Positions 35,450-46,224 of a stretch of 64,000 bases of DNA are shown in pieces. Every line of letters begins with the position of its first letter. Within the stretch, counting starts at the first letter, position 1. The position numbers and the translations under genes were made by a program. The notes beneath the pieces were generated by a model. It had not been told where the DNA came from, searched no databases, and saw only the letters and a list, made by a program, of their open reading frames with translations. The stretch is from contig OX940864.1 of the NCBI GenBank assembly GCA_954871525.1, forward strand, positions 10,782,001-10,846,000. Reading direction: 5' to 3'. Origin of the DNA: Parietaria judaica (lineage: Eukaryota > Streptophyta > Magnoliopsida > Rosales > Urticaceae).

Positions 35450-36293
35450 ATAAAGATAAAAAAGGGCGGGCAAATAGCAGTTCTTAAGACCGAAATATCA
35501 CAAAGATAAAAAAAAAAAAAAAAGAACAGCACACTCACAACATTTGGTAGTGATATTCGGTATTATAAAATAAAATAAAATAAAAAAAAGGTCGAATCTC
35601 AAAGATCACGTGACCTAAACTTAACAATTACTTTTAGATTATCAATTTCTTGATTAACGCTTACGTGTAGTGAAACTTTATCACATACATTTATTAATGC
35701 TTTTAAATAAACTTTTAATCAATTTTAATTGTATTCTTTGAAGCGGTAAATTTAGTTAAAAACCCGATTTTACCTCTTCCAGATTTTCTAAATTAAGTAA
35801 CTAGTTTTCCTTTACGAAAATAAAATGCAATATTCAACCTAGGATTATTACCATCTTAAAACACGCAAAACGACATCTAACAAGCAAACCCAACAACAAA
35901 CGACAACCGAATATTGAAAGCTTGAATATATTTCTTAAACTGTGTATTTTATCAACAAACAAACAAATTAACTATACCAATGAAAAAAATTTGGCCACTG
36001 CCATTCGACAAAGCAATCTCTTGGTCAAAATAAGTTTATTTTCTCTATTTCCTCCCAGGGTCTTTTCTTTTACTAAATTTGGAAGCATTGATCGCTTTTC
36101 TAGTAGAATCGTCTTATGCGCCAAAGTTCATTTTCCTCTTTGCGGGGCCCTTTTTCGTAATTCGCTCTGCTCGGTTTTTTTGTATCTGATTGGCCCTGGG
36201 TGAAATTCTTCTTTCCAAATTGCCCCGCCCGAAATCTCTCCTTTCATTACTGGCATTAGAAGAGATGTTTGATTCCTTTTAGCCAAAGCTGTT
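35450..36293 (-). pseudogene. Duplicated 3' end of the RRP12-like gene (fragment 2, proximal part)
   Basis: Lies directly upstream of OMT copy C. Segment 36000-36293 follows the parent last exon (58575-58950), for example TTTGGAAGCATTGATCGCTTTTCTAGT, CCAAAGTTCATTTTCCTCTT and GGCATTAGAAGAGATGTTTGA. Small deletions and changes break the frame. It stops at AGCCAAAGCTGTT and resumes at 42384, after about 6.1 kb of inserted DNA. Confidence 0.85.
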
Positions 36294-36418
36294 ATTGACT
36301 CAAATATATATGTTCAAGATTTGTTCTTTGCACAGGCTCTAAACGGGGGTTCGGATGCGGATAACATGACTGCGTTGGGCGTGGACCGGGTGGTAGGATT
36401 CTAACCGTGTTTTTTTTA

Positions 36419-37129
36419 AGGGTACTATAGAGAAATAGCCAAACTAAAATGTATCTTTAACAAAATAGTCATGTTTTGGTTAATATTGCTAAATAGCCAA
36501 TTAATCACTTAAGTCTAAATAAAATTCCTACAATACCCTTCATTATTAATGATATAAATTAATAAATAATTTCCAATTAATAAACGTAATTAATTAATAT
36601 CAAATCGAATTATTTATTAATTAGATATATATATATATATCAATTAATGGTGCTATTATTAATAGAGAAATGACTCTTAATAGCCAAATTAAAACGTTTG
36701 ATTAGCCAAATAGCCAACCTTTCATTTTTCTTTGCAAAATAGTCAAATTGATGAGGTGGCCATTTAATAACATATTTTATACCTATAATACCCTTTAAAA
36801 TATTAACGTGTACTAACAAAGTTAATTTTTCTTAAAAATAAGAACATTTACTTGTGTTTACAGAAAATCTATATTAACGTGTATTAACTGAGTTAATTTG
36901 TTTAAAAATAAAAAATCGTGATTAAAATTTTAACAAAAATTTAATTTATTTTTAAACAAATTAACTTAGTTAATACACGTTAATATAGTTAATACACGCT
37001 AATACAAGGGTAATACGGTCTTTCGTGATTTATTAATGTGGTTGATTGGCTATTTGGCAATATTAATCAAAATGTTGACTATTTTGCAAAATACTTTTTC
37101 TAGTTTGACTATATGGCTATAGAGCCCTT
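36419..37129. mobile_element. TIR element, 'ATAGCCAAA' family, no captured gene
   Basis: The left arm AAGGGTACTATAGAG…ATAGCCAAACTA… is the inverse of the right arm TAGTTTGACTATATGGCTATAGAGCCCTT. The match extends over about 120 bp per side and includes TTTTGGTTAATATTGCTAAATAGCCAATTAA. A second set of inner arms (from 36662) reads AATAGCCAAATTAAAACG… and CAAAATAGTCAAATTGATG. It therefore looks like one element nested in another of the same family. No coding content. It is the reference copy for the gene-carrying relatives at 2555 and 37625. Confidence 0.7.
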
Positions 37130-37624
37130 ATTAATAAGGTAACTACCTAACTACTCAAATTTTTACTCGAATAAAATTTATGATTTCATTCTTTATTAGT
37201 TTGAATTTCTTATTAAGTTGGCGTAAGAAAAATTTTAAAAATAATTTGAATTTCTGTTTAATTTTTATGGTGCGAAATTAAATGTTAATTGGTTGAATTT
37301 ATACCAATCAACGTATTTAACTCTCTTTGAATTATTAATATTCATTAATTGTTTCCAATCTAACAATATTAAGTAATTTTCTGATTAAATAGATATAGAA
37401 ATGAAAATTAAAAAATCCTATTTAAATGGAACTACATATTAATAGGAATGTTTTGCGGCTAAAAAGAGTATTGGTCGTAATGCTTAAATCCTTTTTAATA
37501 TAAAGTAGACACTTGGTATTTAATTCAATTTTTTTGTCTATAGAACGTAATTTTGTTTAAGCAATTTAACATACACTTAAAAATATGAGATTAATAGTAT
37601 TCTAGCTAAAGTAAAACATAAAAT

Positions 37625-39496
37625 TGGCAAAAAATACTCAATATTTTGGTTAATATTATGCACCTAACCAATTAACTACATTAATCAATTTAATAGACAA
37701 AAATACACTTCACTAAAAATGAAGGATTACCAAGTACAAATTAGTTAACACATATAAATTTAAAAATGAAAGAGATTATAATAAACAACTTTTCTATTAA
37801 TAGAATGATTTTTTTGAAAAATAGTACAAGATCTTCACGGTCGTTTTTTTAACCGGAGAAACAAAATTTCACGTATTTTCACGCCTCCACTTTGCCCGTT
37901 ATGCCCTCCATAAACCTATATAAACACCAATAAACCAAATTAAACACAGAATAAACGTGAATTAACGCGAATTAACAAACAATTAGCGTAAATCTACATT
38001 GAATTAAACAAGAATTATTTTTGAAATCTCAAAAAATAACATAAATAAACTGAATTAACACGAATTAACAAACAATTAACGTAAATCTACCTTGAATTAA
38101 ACAAGAATTATTTCTAAAATTTTAAAAAATTAACATAAATAAACCGAATTAATAAACATTAACACGTAAGTTCACGAAATCGATTTGTTCAACTAACGCA
38201 AAACAATGATTAAATTGTTAATTTTTTATGATAAAGAACAAATCAAGCAATCCAAACAGTAATTCGGAACAAACATTAACATGATTCTACAGTGACGTAA
38301 CAACAATTATTTCCGAATTTATACTCGATTAAAAAATGTATTTCAGTTCCAATTTTTTATGTGTTTATATGTGTTAATGTGGTGCAATTTCGTGCTTAAA
38401 GATGTGCATTAACGTGGATTAACAGCGTGGATTATTTGGAAACATTAACATGAATTTCTACAAACATTAACATGAATTTCTACAAACATTAACATGAATC
38501 TATACAACGAATTAAACTAAAATTAGTGAATTAGCACGAATTAACTAGAAAAAAAAAACACAAAATAAATGTAAATTAACAAGAATTAATACAAGATTAA
38601 CACTAACAAATGCACAAAATTAACACGAATAAATCAAAACAAACACAAAATAAATGTGAAATAACAAGAATCAGATAAGCGAAATAGACCGAAATTGAAA
38701 AAATCAACATAGAACAATTGAATATAAAAATGTACAGATTTCATCCCAGATATGAGAACGAATATGTCGCAAGAACTCGATTTTGATGGCAAATCCGCGG
38801 ATGAGCGTGCTTTTCAGAGCCTCTTTGGTCGCCTTGGCGGCTTCGACGCGCTTGAAGAAGACGAAAGCGTAGTTCTGCGGAACACATTCACGAGCTCGGC
38901 GTCGGTCACGTCGGTAGCGAGGTTTCCGACCCAGAGGCTGTTCGACGGCGTGACCATGTCGTCCTGCTTGAAGATCACTATGCAATGGTTTCTCTAATTT
39001 CCTCATGGGAATTCGAATGCCAATAGATGTAATCATGAAGCAATCACATCAATGGCTCCTTTTTATTAATCAGAATATACAAGGAGTGACATTTTGACCA
39101 TTGCATAGTGATCAATAAGAGAGAGAGAGAGCTTGAAGAAGCTGTAATCGGAGGCCGGCTTGGTGCGGGAGAGAGATAAGAGAGAGATAGAGAGCGAGTG
39201 GGAGACAAAAAGAGAGAGATTTGAATAAGCCAATCAATAAATTAGGCATTTAATATCTAAAATTTTACATAATTAATAACATTTAAAAAAAATTAATAAA
39301 AAAACGTTTTTTATTTAAAAGAAAATTAATAATAAAATTTGATATTAAAATGGCTAACTAAAAGGGTAATTATGGAATGAAATTGGATATTAAACTGACA
39401 CGTCATTAAAATTGGCTATTTTGCAAAGAGAATAGAAATGATGGCTATATTTCAAAACAAATGTTTAAAATTGATTATTAGGTGCAATTTCTCACA
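37625..39496. mobile_element. Candidate gene-capturing (Pack-type) TIR element, copy 2
   Basis: The left arm (about 37630-37740) shares CAATATTTTGGTTAATATTA and ACCAATTAACTACATTAAT with the element at 36419. The right arm in reverse (39496 to about 39350) reads AGAAATTGCACCTAATAATC, ATATAGCCATC and CTTTGCAAAATAGCC, again as in that family. The core is AT-rich with many ATTAACACGAATTAAC-type blocks. It also carries a GC-rich FPA-like host gene piece at 38745-38995 and a GA-rich leader-like stretch at 39113-39220. The ends are approximate. Confidence 0.55.
38745..38995 (-). pseudogene. Captured fragment of an FPA-like RNA-binding protein gene
   Basis: On the minus strand one frame reads DDMVTPSNSLWVGNLATDVT and continues DAELVNVFR. 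After a deletion that removes the middle of the domain and shifts frame, it resumes NYAFVFFKRVEAAKATKEAL and IKIEFLRH. This is an RNA-recognition motif with the RNP2-like LWVGNL and RNP1-like YAFVFF in the right order, most like the first RRM of the SPOC-domain flowering-time protein FPA. Further RRMs and the SPOC domain are absent. GATCACTATGCAATGGT (about 38972) and its inverse (about 39097) flank the 5' side. Interpreted as a dead transduplicated exon. Confidence 0.72.
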
Positions 39497-39670
39497 CTTC
39501 TTTGAACATGCTCAAGACCACGTTCCGGGCTTTGAGTGGCACATCGCTGGAATACTAAATGCCATGATGGCAGCGGGACGCACCTTCTCAGGGATTGTCT
39601 CTTCGGCTGGAACTGGAACTTCAAGATATGGTGCAGCTATACTAAAGTTGCTCTGGGTATTGCGTTAAGC
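39497..39670. other. GC-richer stretch of unknown origin, split by a hAT element
   Basis: 39497-39670 continues at 41144-41280 once the intervening hAT element is removed. The plus strand has a frame (AGILNAMMAAGRTFSGIVSS) that ends at TAA within the hAT target site. I do not recognise the protein; it may be another gene piece. Confidence 0.35.
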
Positions 39671-41143
39671 CGGGACCGGCCCTTGGGGTAGGCGGACAAG
39701 GTGGCGGCCTTGGACCCCCGATTTTGAAGGGCCCCGTCGCCGAACGCCAGAAGCTGACTGTATAACGACGTCTTCCGCAATAAGAGAGTTCTTTTACTTC
39801 TCCATTTTCTCTGCAACTCTTACAACTCTTCCTTTCTTCTGTAAAAAAGATAAAGTACATTTATTGTTTGTTTTTCTTTTTATATTTTCTATACTTGTTT
39901 TCTGTTTAAAATTATTGAGAATATTAAGATCCAGTTTAGTATTGTTGTGCTGTTTTCATAATTGCTTTCAAAATTTATTGTCAGAAAAAGTAATGCACGG
40001 TTTGGTTAATCAAAACAAAACAAAAAAAAATTGGTTTTTTAAAAAGTTATAGTTTAGTGTTTGGTAACCAGTTTTACTTAATTAGTTTCTAAATGATAGA
40101 AAATACAAAAGTAGACATAAATAATATAAGTAAAATCTAAATATTAAAATAAAAAGTTAAAATATTAATTTAAATAATATAAAAAAGTTACTTAATTAGT
40201 TTGTTTACATTTACCTTCCAAAAAGAATTGGTACTTTAACTATAATAATTTAAGAATGTGAGCATAAAATAGTGGTACTTTTACCACCTTAAAAAATTGG
40301 TACTTTAACCGCAATACTAAAATATTTTTGGTACTTTTACCACCAAATAAGAATTGGTACTTCAACCAAAATAATTTTAAAAAAATGGACGTAAAAATTG
40401 GTATCTTTACCATCCAAAAAGAATTGATACTTTAATCATAATAAATAGAAAATATGGACATAAAAAATTGATAGTTTTACCACATAAAGAATTAGAATCT
40501 TATCCGTAATAATAATATGTGTTTTTAGTACTTTTACCACCTCAAAAAAATATTTATGAAAATAGAGAAGAAGAAAACAGAAGTAAATTCTAGCAAAAGC
40601 ATCTATTACCTGCTTTCGAATTTTGCCTATGAAAATGCTAAACTTTTAGCTGAAGAACTTCTTTTGTAACTTACGAAACACAAATATTAACTTAAAATTC
40701 TAAAAAAAAAAAAAAGCAAAAGCACCTATTAATAAGCAATGCCAAACGGGGCCTAAATAGAGGGACCCACTTCTCTTTTCTCTTTTTTTTTTTACTTTCT
40801 TTTTACCAAAATAATATCTAATTAGTACCACCAGTCCAATAGACATGGTGAAGTGGATTTATTGGTAATTCTATTTTCAGTTACAATAATAGATTAGCTA
40901 AAAAAAAATAACACTTAATTAAATAAAATTAAGAGATATTAACAATTACATTTTATCTACGGAATTCTACTCCAATGGTACTATAATCTTTTTATAATTG
41001 TAAACATTCAATTCTATGAACGCAAATCTTTTTCATTCTCTTAATTTTTGTACATTTAAAAATAAAAATAAAAATAAAAATACGTGATTATAGGGGTCCA
41101 AAAAAAATCGCCTAGGGCCCCGACAATGTCAAATTCGGCCCTG
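39671..41143. mobile_element. Non-autonomous hAT-type element with 8-bp target duplication
   Basis: Starts CGGGACCGGCCCTTGGGG and ends CGACAATGTCAAATTCGGCCCTG. A perfect 8-bp direct repeat, CGTTAAGC, flanks it (39663-39670 and 41144-41151). GGGCCCC motifs lie just inside both ends. The interior has repeated GGTACTTTTACCACC-like blocks (40210-40540) and no transposase. Confidence 0.87.
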
Positions 41144-41351
41144 CGTTAAGCGCCGCATTATTGATCGTCGGCGCACCAGTGTTTTCTACTTCAGTAGTTT
41201 CAGGTCGGTCCGATTCGCGTTCAATTTCCAAAAGAACGATAGCGACGGAATCATCCATCGCAAATTCAGTCATGAGTTCTCAATTGAAAAGGTGGAGAAA
41301 AAATAGTTTAGCTTGTGTTTTTGTTTGGAATAACTAGAGAGGTTGTTTCGA

Positions 41352-42383
41352 CCAAGGTTTAAATTTTCGACGATTTTTGTCAAAAATCGATCGAAAAATA
41401 ACTTGCCGGTAGTTATCGGCAAATTTTCCACACTAATCATTCCCCGGTTTAGTATTTTTTGACGATTTTCGTTGATTTTTGACATAAACATTGCCGGACA
41501 AAAATCGTTGAAAATAGTGCAAATAAACTAAAAAAATAAAAGCTTTCCATAGTAACAGGTACTTTTCAGGCCCACTAACTTAAGCCATAAACGGCTCATC
41601 ATCTTAACCAAAGGGTGAGTTAAGTTGCTTGAATTTGGACTAGCAATGATATTGCTATTTTCTATTTATATTTTATGTGAGATTTTTCAAACATATGTCT
41701 GTTATCAATCGACATCCTTTCTCTTGAGAAAAATAAAATAAAAAAAATCACATCCTTTCTCTATTTGCTTCATGCGGACTTCTCCACTAACTATGCAAAC
41801 CCAATAGCTCAAGACTGTGGTTTTGAATTTCTATTATATATATATATATATATATATGGCATAAATTTCTAAAATTTATCAATATTCAATCTTATTTTTC
41901 GATGAGGAAATATCTAATTTTGGATCTTCAAATAATTTTGGATTTCATTATAGATAATGGATTCTTTCAAGAACGTTATTAGATTTTAATAAATAAAAAA
42001 AATTAGATGTCGAGCAGGGCGGGTGTTGGAGAAATATGCGTTGTTTTAGACTTACTTGAGATAAGATTTATATGTGTTGGTGCATTTATTATTTACATAT
42101 TTTTATTTATGATATTATTTGCTGAATACTCGTTAGTAATTACACATTATGACATGATTTTATTTTTGGTATTTTTAACAAACTATATAAAAATTGAGCA
42201 AATATATATTCTTGAAAATATTTTAGCGGTTTTCCATCGAAAAGTGTCGATAATCCTCGATAAGTGTTGGTTACGATTATCTATAATTTTAGTGATTTTC
42301 CATCGATTATTGGTAAGCAAACGAGAAATCCGTCGAAAACAGCATCTGAGTTATCGCGGCAGAATCGGCAGTTTGAACCTTGG
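41352..42383. mobile_element. TIR element, CCAAGGTTTAAA family
   Basis: Starts CCAAGGTTTAAATTTTCGAC and ends GGCAGTTTGAACCTTGG, an inverted pair. Subterminal regions carry many GATTTTC/CGATAA motifs (41390-41500 and 42225-42350). No transposase is evident. The same end type bounds the composite element at 51286-57847. No target duplication was found. The right end abuts the resumed RRP12-like fragment. Confidence 0.65.
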
Positions 42384-42580
42384 TTCTTGTATCTCTCATC
42401 CATTCTTTTTCTGTGTTTGAATGAACCGGCTCTATAGGATTCTATGTCTGATGCCTTGTGTTTCCCGTTCTCCGGTATGAAAAAAACACATGAGAGGGTA
42501 TGGACGCATAAGAAAAGAGCCGCGATATTACATCACGTTTATGAGGAATAAGCAGTAATACTCTATGGCATATATCTTCT
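42384..42580 (-). pseudogene. Duplicated 3' end of the RRP12-like gene (fragment 2, distal part)
   Basis: TTCTTGTATCTCTCATCCATTC and the following 190 bp match 58951-59140 of the RRP12-like gene. The match covers the start of its last exon and the preceding intron up to GCAGTAATACTC. It is the continuation of the fragment that breaks off at 36293. Confidence 0.88.
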
Positions 42581-43788
42581 AGATATATGCCGTTAATTCT
42601 TCTTTCAATTACGTGCCAAATTCGGTTAACATGGCAATCCTCGTAGCAATGATTAACAGATAAATGGGGAGGGAATGCTAATGATCAATTAGTATATATG
42701 TTGTCAAAAAATGAACATAAATATATAAGTACATTCAGTTTACTCAACAAATACACTATAAGTTAAAGTTATCTGCCAATCATCGTGTAAATAACTATAA
42801 GTTAATATTGTAATCCAGAATTAAACAAGTGAATATATCAAGTTTTATGAATTACATTCAGTTGACTCCACAATTACACTCTATACAAACACAATTTCTT
42901 GGAATAAATTTGGCAATGAAAATTCACCAAGTGATGTATTTCAACTTTCTCTTAATTACTATAAATTACAACAATGAGTAAATCCAACATTTCCCTTCTT
43001 TCTCATTTTTTTATAAAAGAAGTCAAAGAAAATGTTGACTATCGAACCATATATGTCGATATATTTGTACAAGTGGTGAAGATTTTGTAACCGTTTCTCG
43101 GTTTTGTCTCGGTTTAGATATCGATCCCAGATCAGTTTTTAAAAAAATGATAAATTTAGTTTAAAACCGAGAACCGATACTCCCAGTTCTCGGTTTCCGA
43201 TACCGAGAACCGAAACCGGTACCACAACCATATTTCTCAGTTTTTGGTATCGGTTCCAGTTGTGAACTACGTGTCGTTTTATATATTTTAAATTATGTTG
43301 TTTTTATTAATATATTTATAAGTTTATTATATCGTTTTAAAATTAGGGCTTACATCCTCATCCCTCAATCTCCTCTCTCTCTCTCTCTCTGTACACAAGG
43401 CGAAATCAAAATCAAAGAAAAAGAAATGACATAATTTTATTATTTTGGATGTTTTTATGTATTAGACATGTATTTTATATTTCAAATACGATATTTTTGT
43501 TTTTTATTTTTTTATTTTATCCCGGATTTTTCCCGGTTTATGTCTCGGTTTAATTTTCCAATTTTCTTTTCTTTTTCATTCGATACCAAAAAACCGAGAA
43601 ATTTTAGTCACCAAAATAAAATTTCAATTGTTCGAAACAGAGACAAAAAAAAAACTAATTTTTCGATTAGGAGTTCTGGTTTCACCTCTGATTTGTAGAT
43701 ACAAAGTACTAACCTTGACAATTAACCATGAATTACCAAAAATACCGTTGATACATATATATAACCTCTAAAAGTTCGAAATTAAAAA
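42581..43788. other. Intergenic downstream of OMT copy D
   Basis: AT-rich. At 43090-43260 and again at 43520-43600 there are many CTCGGTTT/AACCGAGA motifs in both orientations, suggesting the ends of an old DNA transposon. A CT-repeat lies at 43370-43392. No gene seen. Confidence 0.5.
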
Positions 43789-45392
43789 TCATGAAATGGG
43801 ATATGCCTGAATGATGGAGAGTAAAGCTGGAATCTTGACGATATTGTAACGAGGAAAGCCAGCTTGTTTCAATAGATGTTCCCATTGACTCTGCGTTCTC
43901 TCTTTACCACCGGAAGTATTCCCCAGCATCACAAGGTCGAACACCAAAGCAGTGTCATCAAACACCCCACTTTCGCCTTCTTCCTCTAACACCACATCCA
44001 CTATTATCACTTTCCCACCTTCTTTGGGGAGGGCTTTGCGACAATTCTTCAGGATCTTCACACAATCTTCATCGCACCAGTCGTGCAATGTCGACTATAT
44101 ATAATTCAAAAGAAGAAGCAGAAAAAAGTAAGAATACGAACACCGAAACAACAACGAAAATAAAGAAAACTTAGTCTGGGAAGAAAATCACAGGACATAT
44201 ATATGATTAAGGATATATATATGAAAGGGGGGTGTTTGCTGGAGTATTGTAATAGTACAGCCTAAAATCTCACATCGGAGTAAGATCCCCGGGACGGTTA
44301 CACTGACAATTCGTCGGGATTTTCAGGCAATCTAAAATGATTGTGGAAAATGGATAGGCAATCTATATGGCCATATTCTTGCTAATTGCACAACGGATAA
44401 AAACTGTCTTGCAAATTTACATGACATACTTAACCGTTTAATATATACCTAGTCGTAGAAGCCTGTTAAAATAAGACGTTGTATCGTGCAAAGTTCTTGA
44501 ATTTGATTTTGTAAAACGGTTTTTATCGTTGATTTTTTGATATGTTGAAGGTTAAATACCGTTATCATGCATAAATTTATTCAAATACTCAATCAACTAA
44601 TTTATATTGATCGAGAAAACTTACTTTCATGAAAACAGCGTTAGCGCTGGGAATGCTCTCAAACATGTCACCGCTCATATGCCTCACCCCGGCCCATGCC
44701 GGTGCGGCAGCTATCACGTGTGGAAGATCGAAATTAATGACCTCAATGTGCGGATGACATCTCACGATCTCGGCTGCGGACCGCCCGGTCCCACCCCCGA
44801 CATCAACCAACGTCATCAACGTGCCGAACACATCGACACTATCCTCTGCCAGAACCGACCTCATGACAATCTTCGTCACAGACTCCATACCGGCGTTGAA
44901 CAGCTCGTTGAATGCAGCGTTCTCCGAGGCGAAGTCCCATGTCTCCTTCCCATGGGCCCGCTGGAAAGCGATGCCTCCTTGTTTCACGCACGTACTCAAA
45001 CAGTGCCACGGATCCATAAGCCACGTGCTGTTGGCCAATAGCACAAGCGGAGCAAGGGTAAGATCGTCACTATCCGGCGACGTCTCGTGCATCAGCCACC
45101 GTGAAGAGGGCGTGAGGCTGTAGAGAGCCTCCTCACCGGAGCCTTTCCCGGAGAATATTTTCCGACGGACGAGGAGCCTCATGATGCGTGTGAGGCAGGG
45201 AATGTCCAGCGAAGGAGCATCGGAAATGCCGGCGGCGATTTGTCGCAGGGTGATCGGGCCGCCGTGAGAGTGGATGATGTCAGCTATTCGGAGTTGTACG
45301 GCGCATTTCAACGCCATGGAGTCTGCAAAGCTAAAGAGGATCTTCCATATCTGTGCTTGGCCTTTCAAGCTAGCCTCGTGATCAGCTTCCAT
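43789..45392 (-). CDS. O-methyltransferase copy D: COMT-like enzyme with altered junction residues
   Basis: Same family and exon layout as copy C: exon 1 44625-45392 (256 codons), exon 2 43789-44094 (306 nt), phase-0 join, 357 aa, all frames open. Keeps MEADHEASLKGQAQIWK, LVDVGGGTG, NFDLPHVI and GDMFESIP, and the catalytic His with its neighbours (HDWCDEDC). It ends SIIQAYPIS. Unlike its paralogues, the residues after the SAM-binding Lys are STL instead of WIM. This reflects TCG ACA TTG where others have TGG ATA ATG. The lost Trp is strongly conserved in plant COMTs, so activity may be changed or lost. The intron is short (530 bp). It is the copy nearest the full RRP12-like gene and may hold the ancestral position. 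The substrate is unknown. Confidence 0.82.
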
Positions 45393-46224
45393 GTTTGAGC
45401 TTTTTTGTGGGAAAATAACTGTATATAAGTTGGATTTGGTGTATCGAAAAACCGAATAGGCGGATTGAAGAACTTGTTATCAAAGACCTTAAAAGACCCG
45501 ATAATAGAGTCTTGGTCCATAAAACATGTCTTCAGTCCAATAGGACCATATAGGGTGTTCGGTATTTGGTTTTAACTTTGAGAACCGGTACCGAAGACTC
45601 ATATAGATTACCGAATATTCAATATAATAAATGTACTAATTTATATATTAACTAAATAAATAATTAATTAATTTTAACATACCATGTAGCTTGATAAGTT
45701 TATCAATTCATGAGCGATAAATGCCTTTTCATATAATTATGTCTTTTCATGTATCATTTAAATCAAGAAGTGAAAGTGATTATTAACAAAGAAAAAAGTT
45801 TAATAGGATTTTCTTTAGCACAAATTCAGAGTCCAAAGCCAAATCTAAAAGCGAATTTCGGTACTAAGTAAATATGTTCAGTACAATCGATTCTAGGCCT
45901 AAAAAGAAAATCTTCGACTTTCAATTTTCAATTTTAATAAACAGAATAATATGATTTAATCTTTCTAAGAGTAAAATTGAGACGAAGATTCTCTTGTATA
46001 CCAAGATTAGTAGTAACACTATTTAGTAAAGTAAGGCCTATTACAATTATACGTGAGTTTATTATTATTATTATTACTCGTTTATTTGTTTACTATAAAG
46101 TTTCTTTTTTCACGCAAATATGATTGATTTTTTTTCTTTTTCTTTCTCTCAATTGCCATGGAGTGCAACTTTACTATCAGTGGTAGAACTTGACATGCAG
46201 GTAAAAACGTTTGATAAGGTGGTA
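45393..46224. other. Upstream region of OMT copy D
   Basis: AT-rich presumed promoter region with GAACCGGTACCGAAG and GGTGTTCGGTATTTGG motifs at 45550-45595 that look like remnants of a DNA transposon. No gene seen. Confidence 0.5.

Noticed and set aside
42007..42420. 137-codon plus-strand frame
   Set aside because: Hydrophobic AT-rich reading through a TIR element and into an RRP12-like fragment on the opposite strand.
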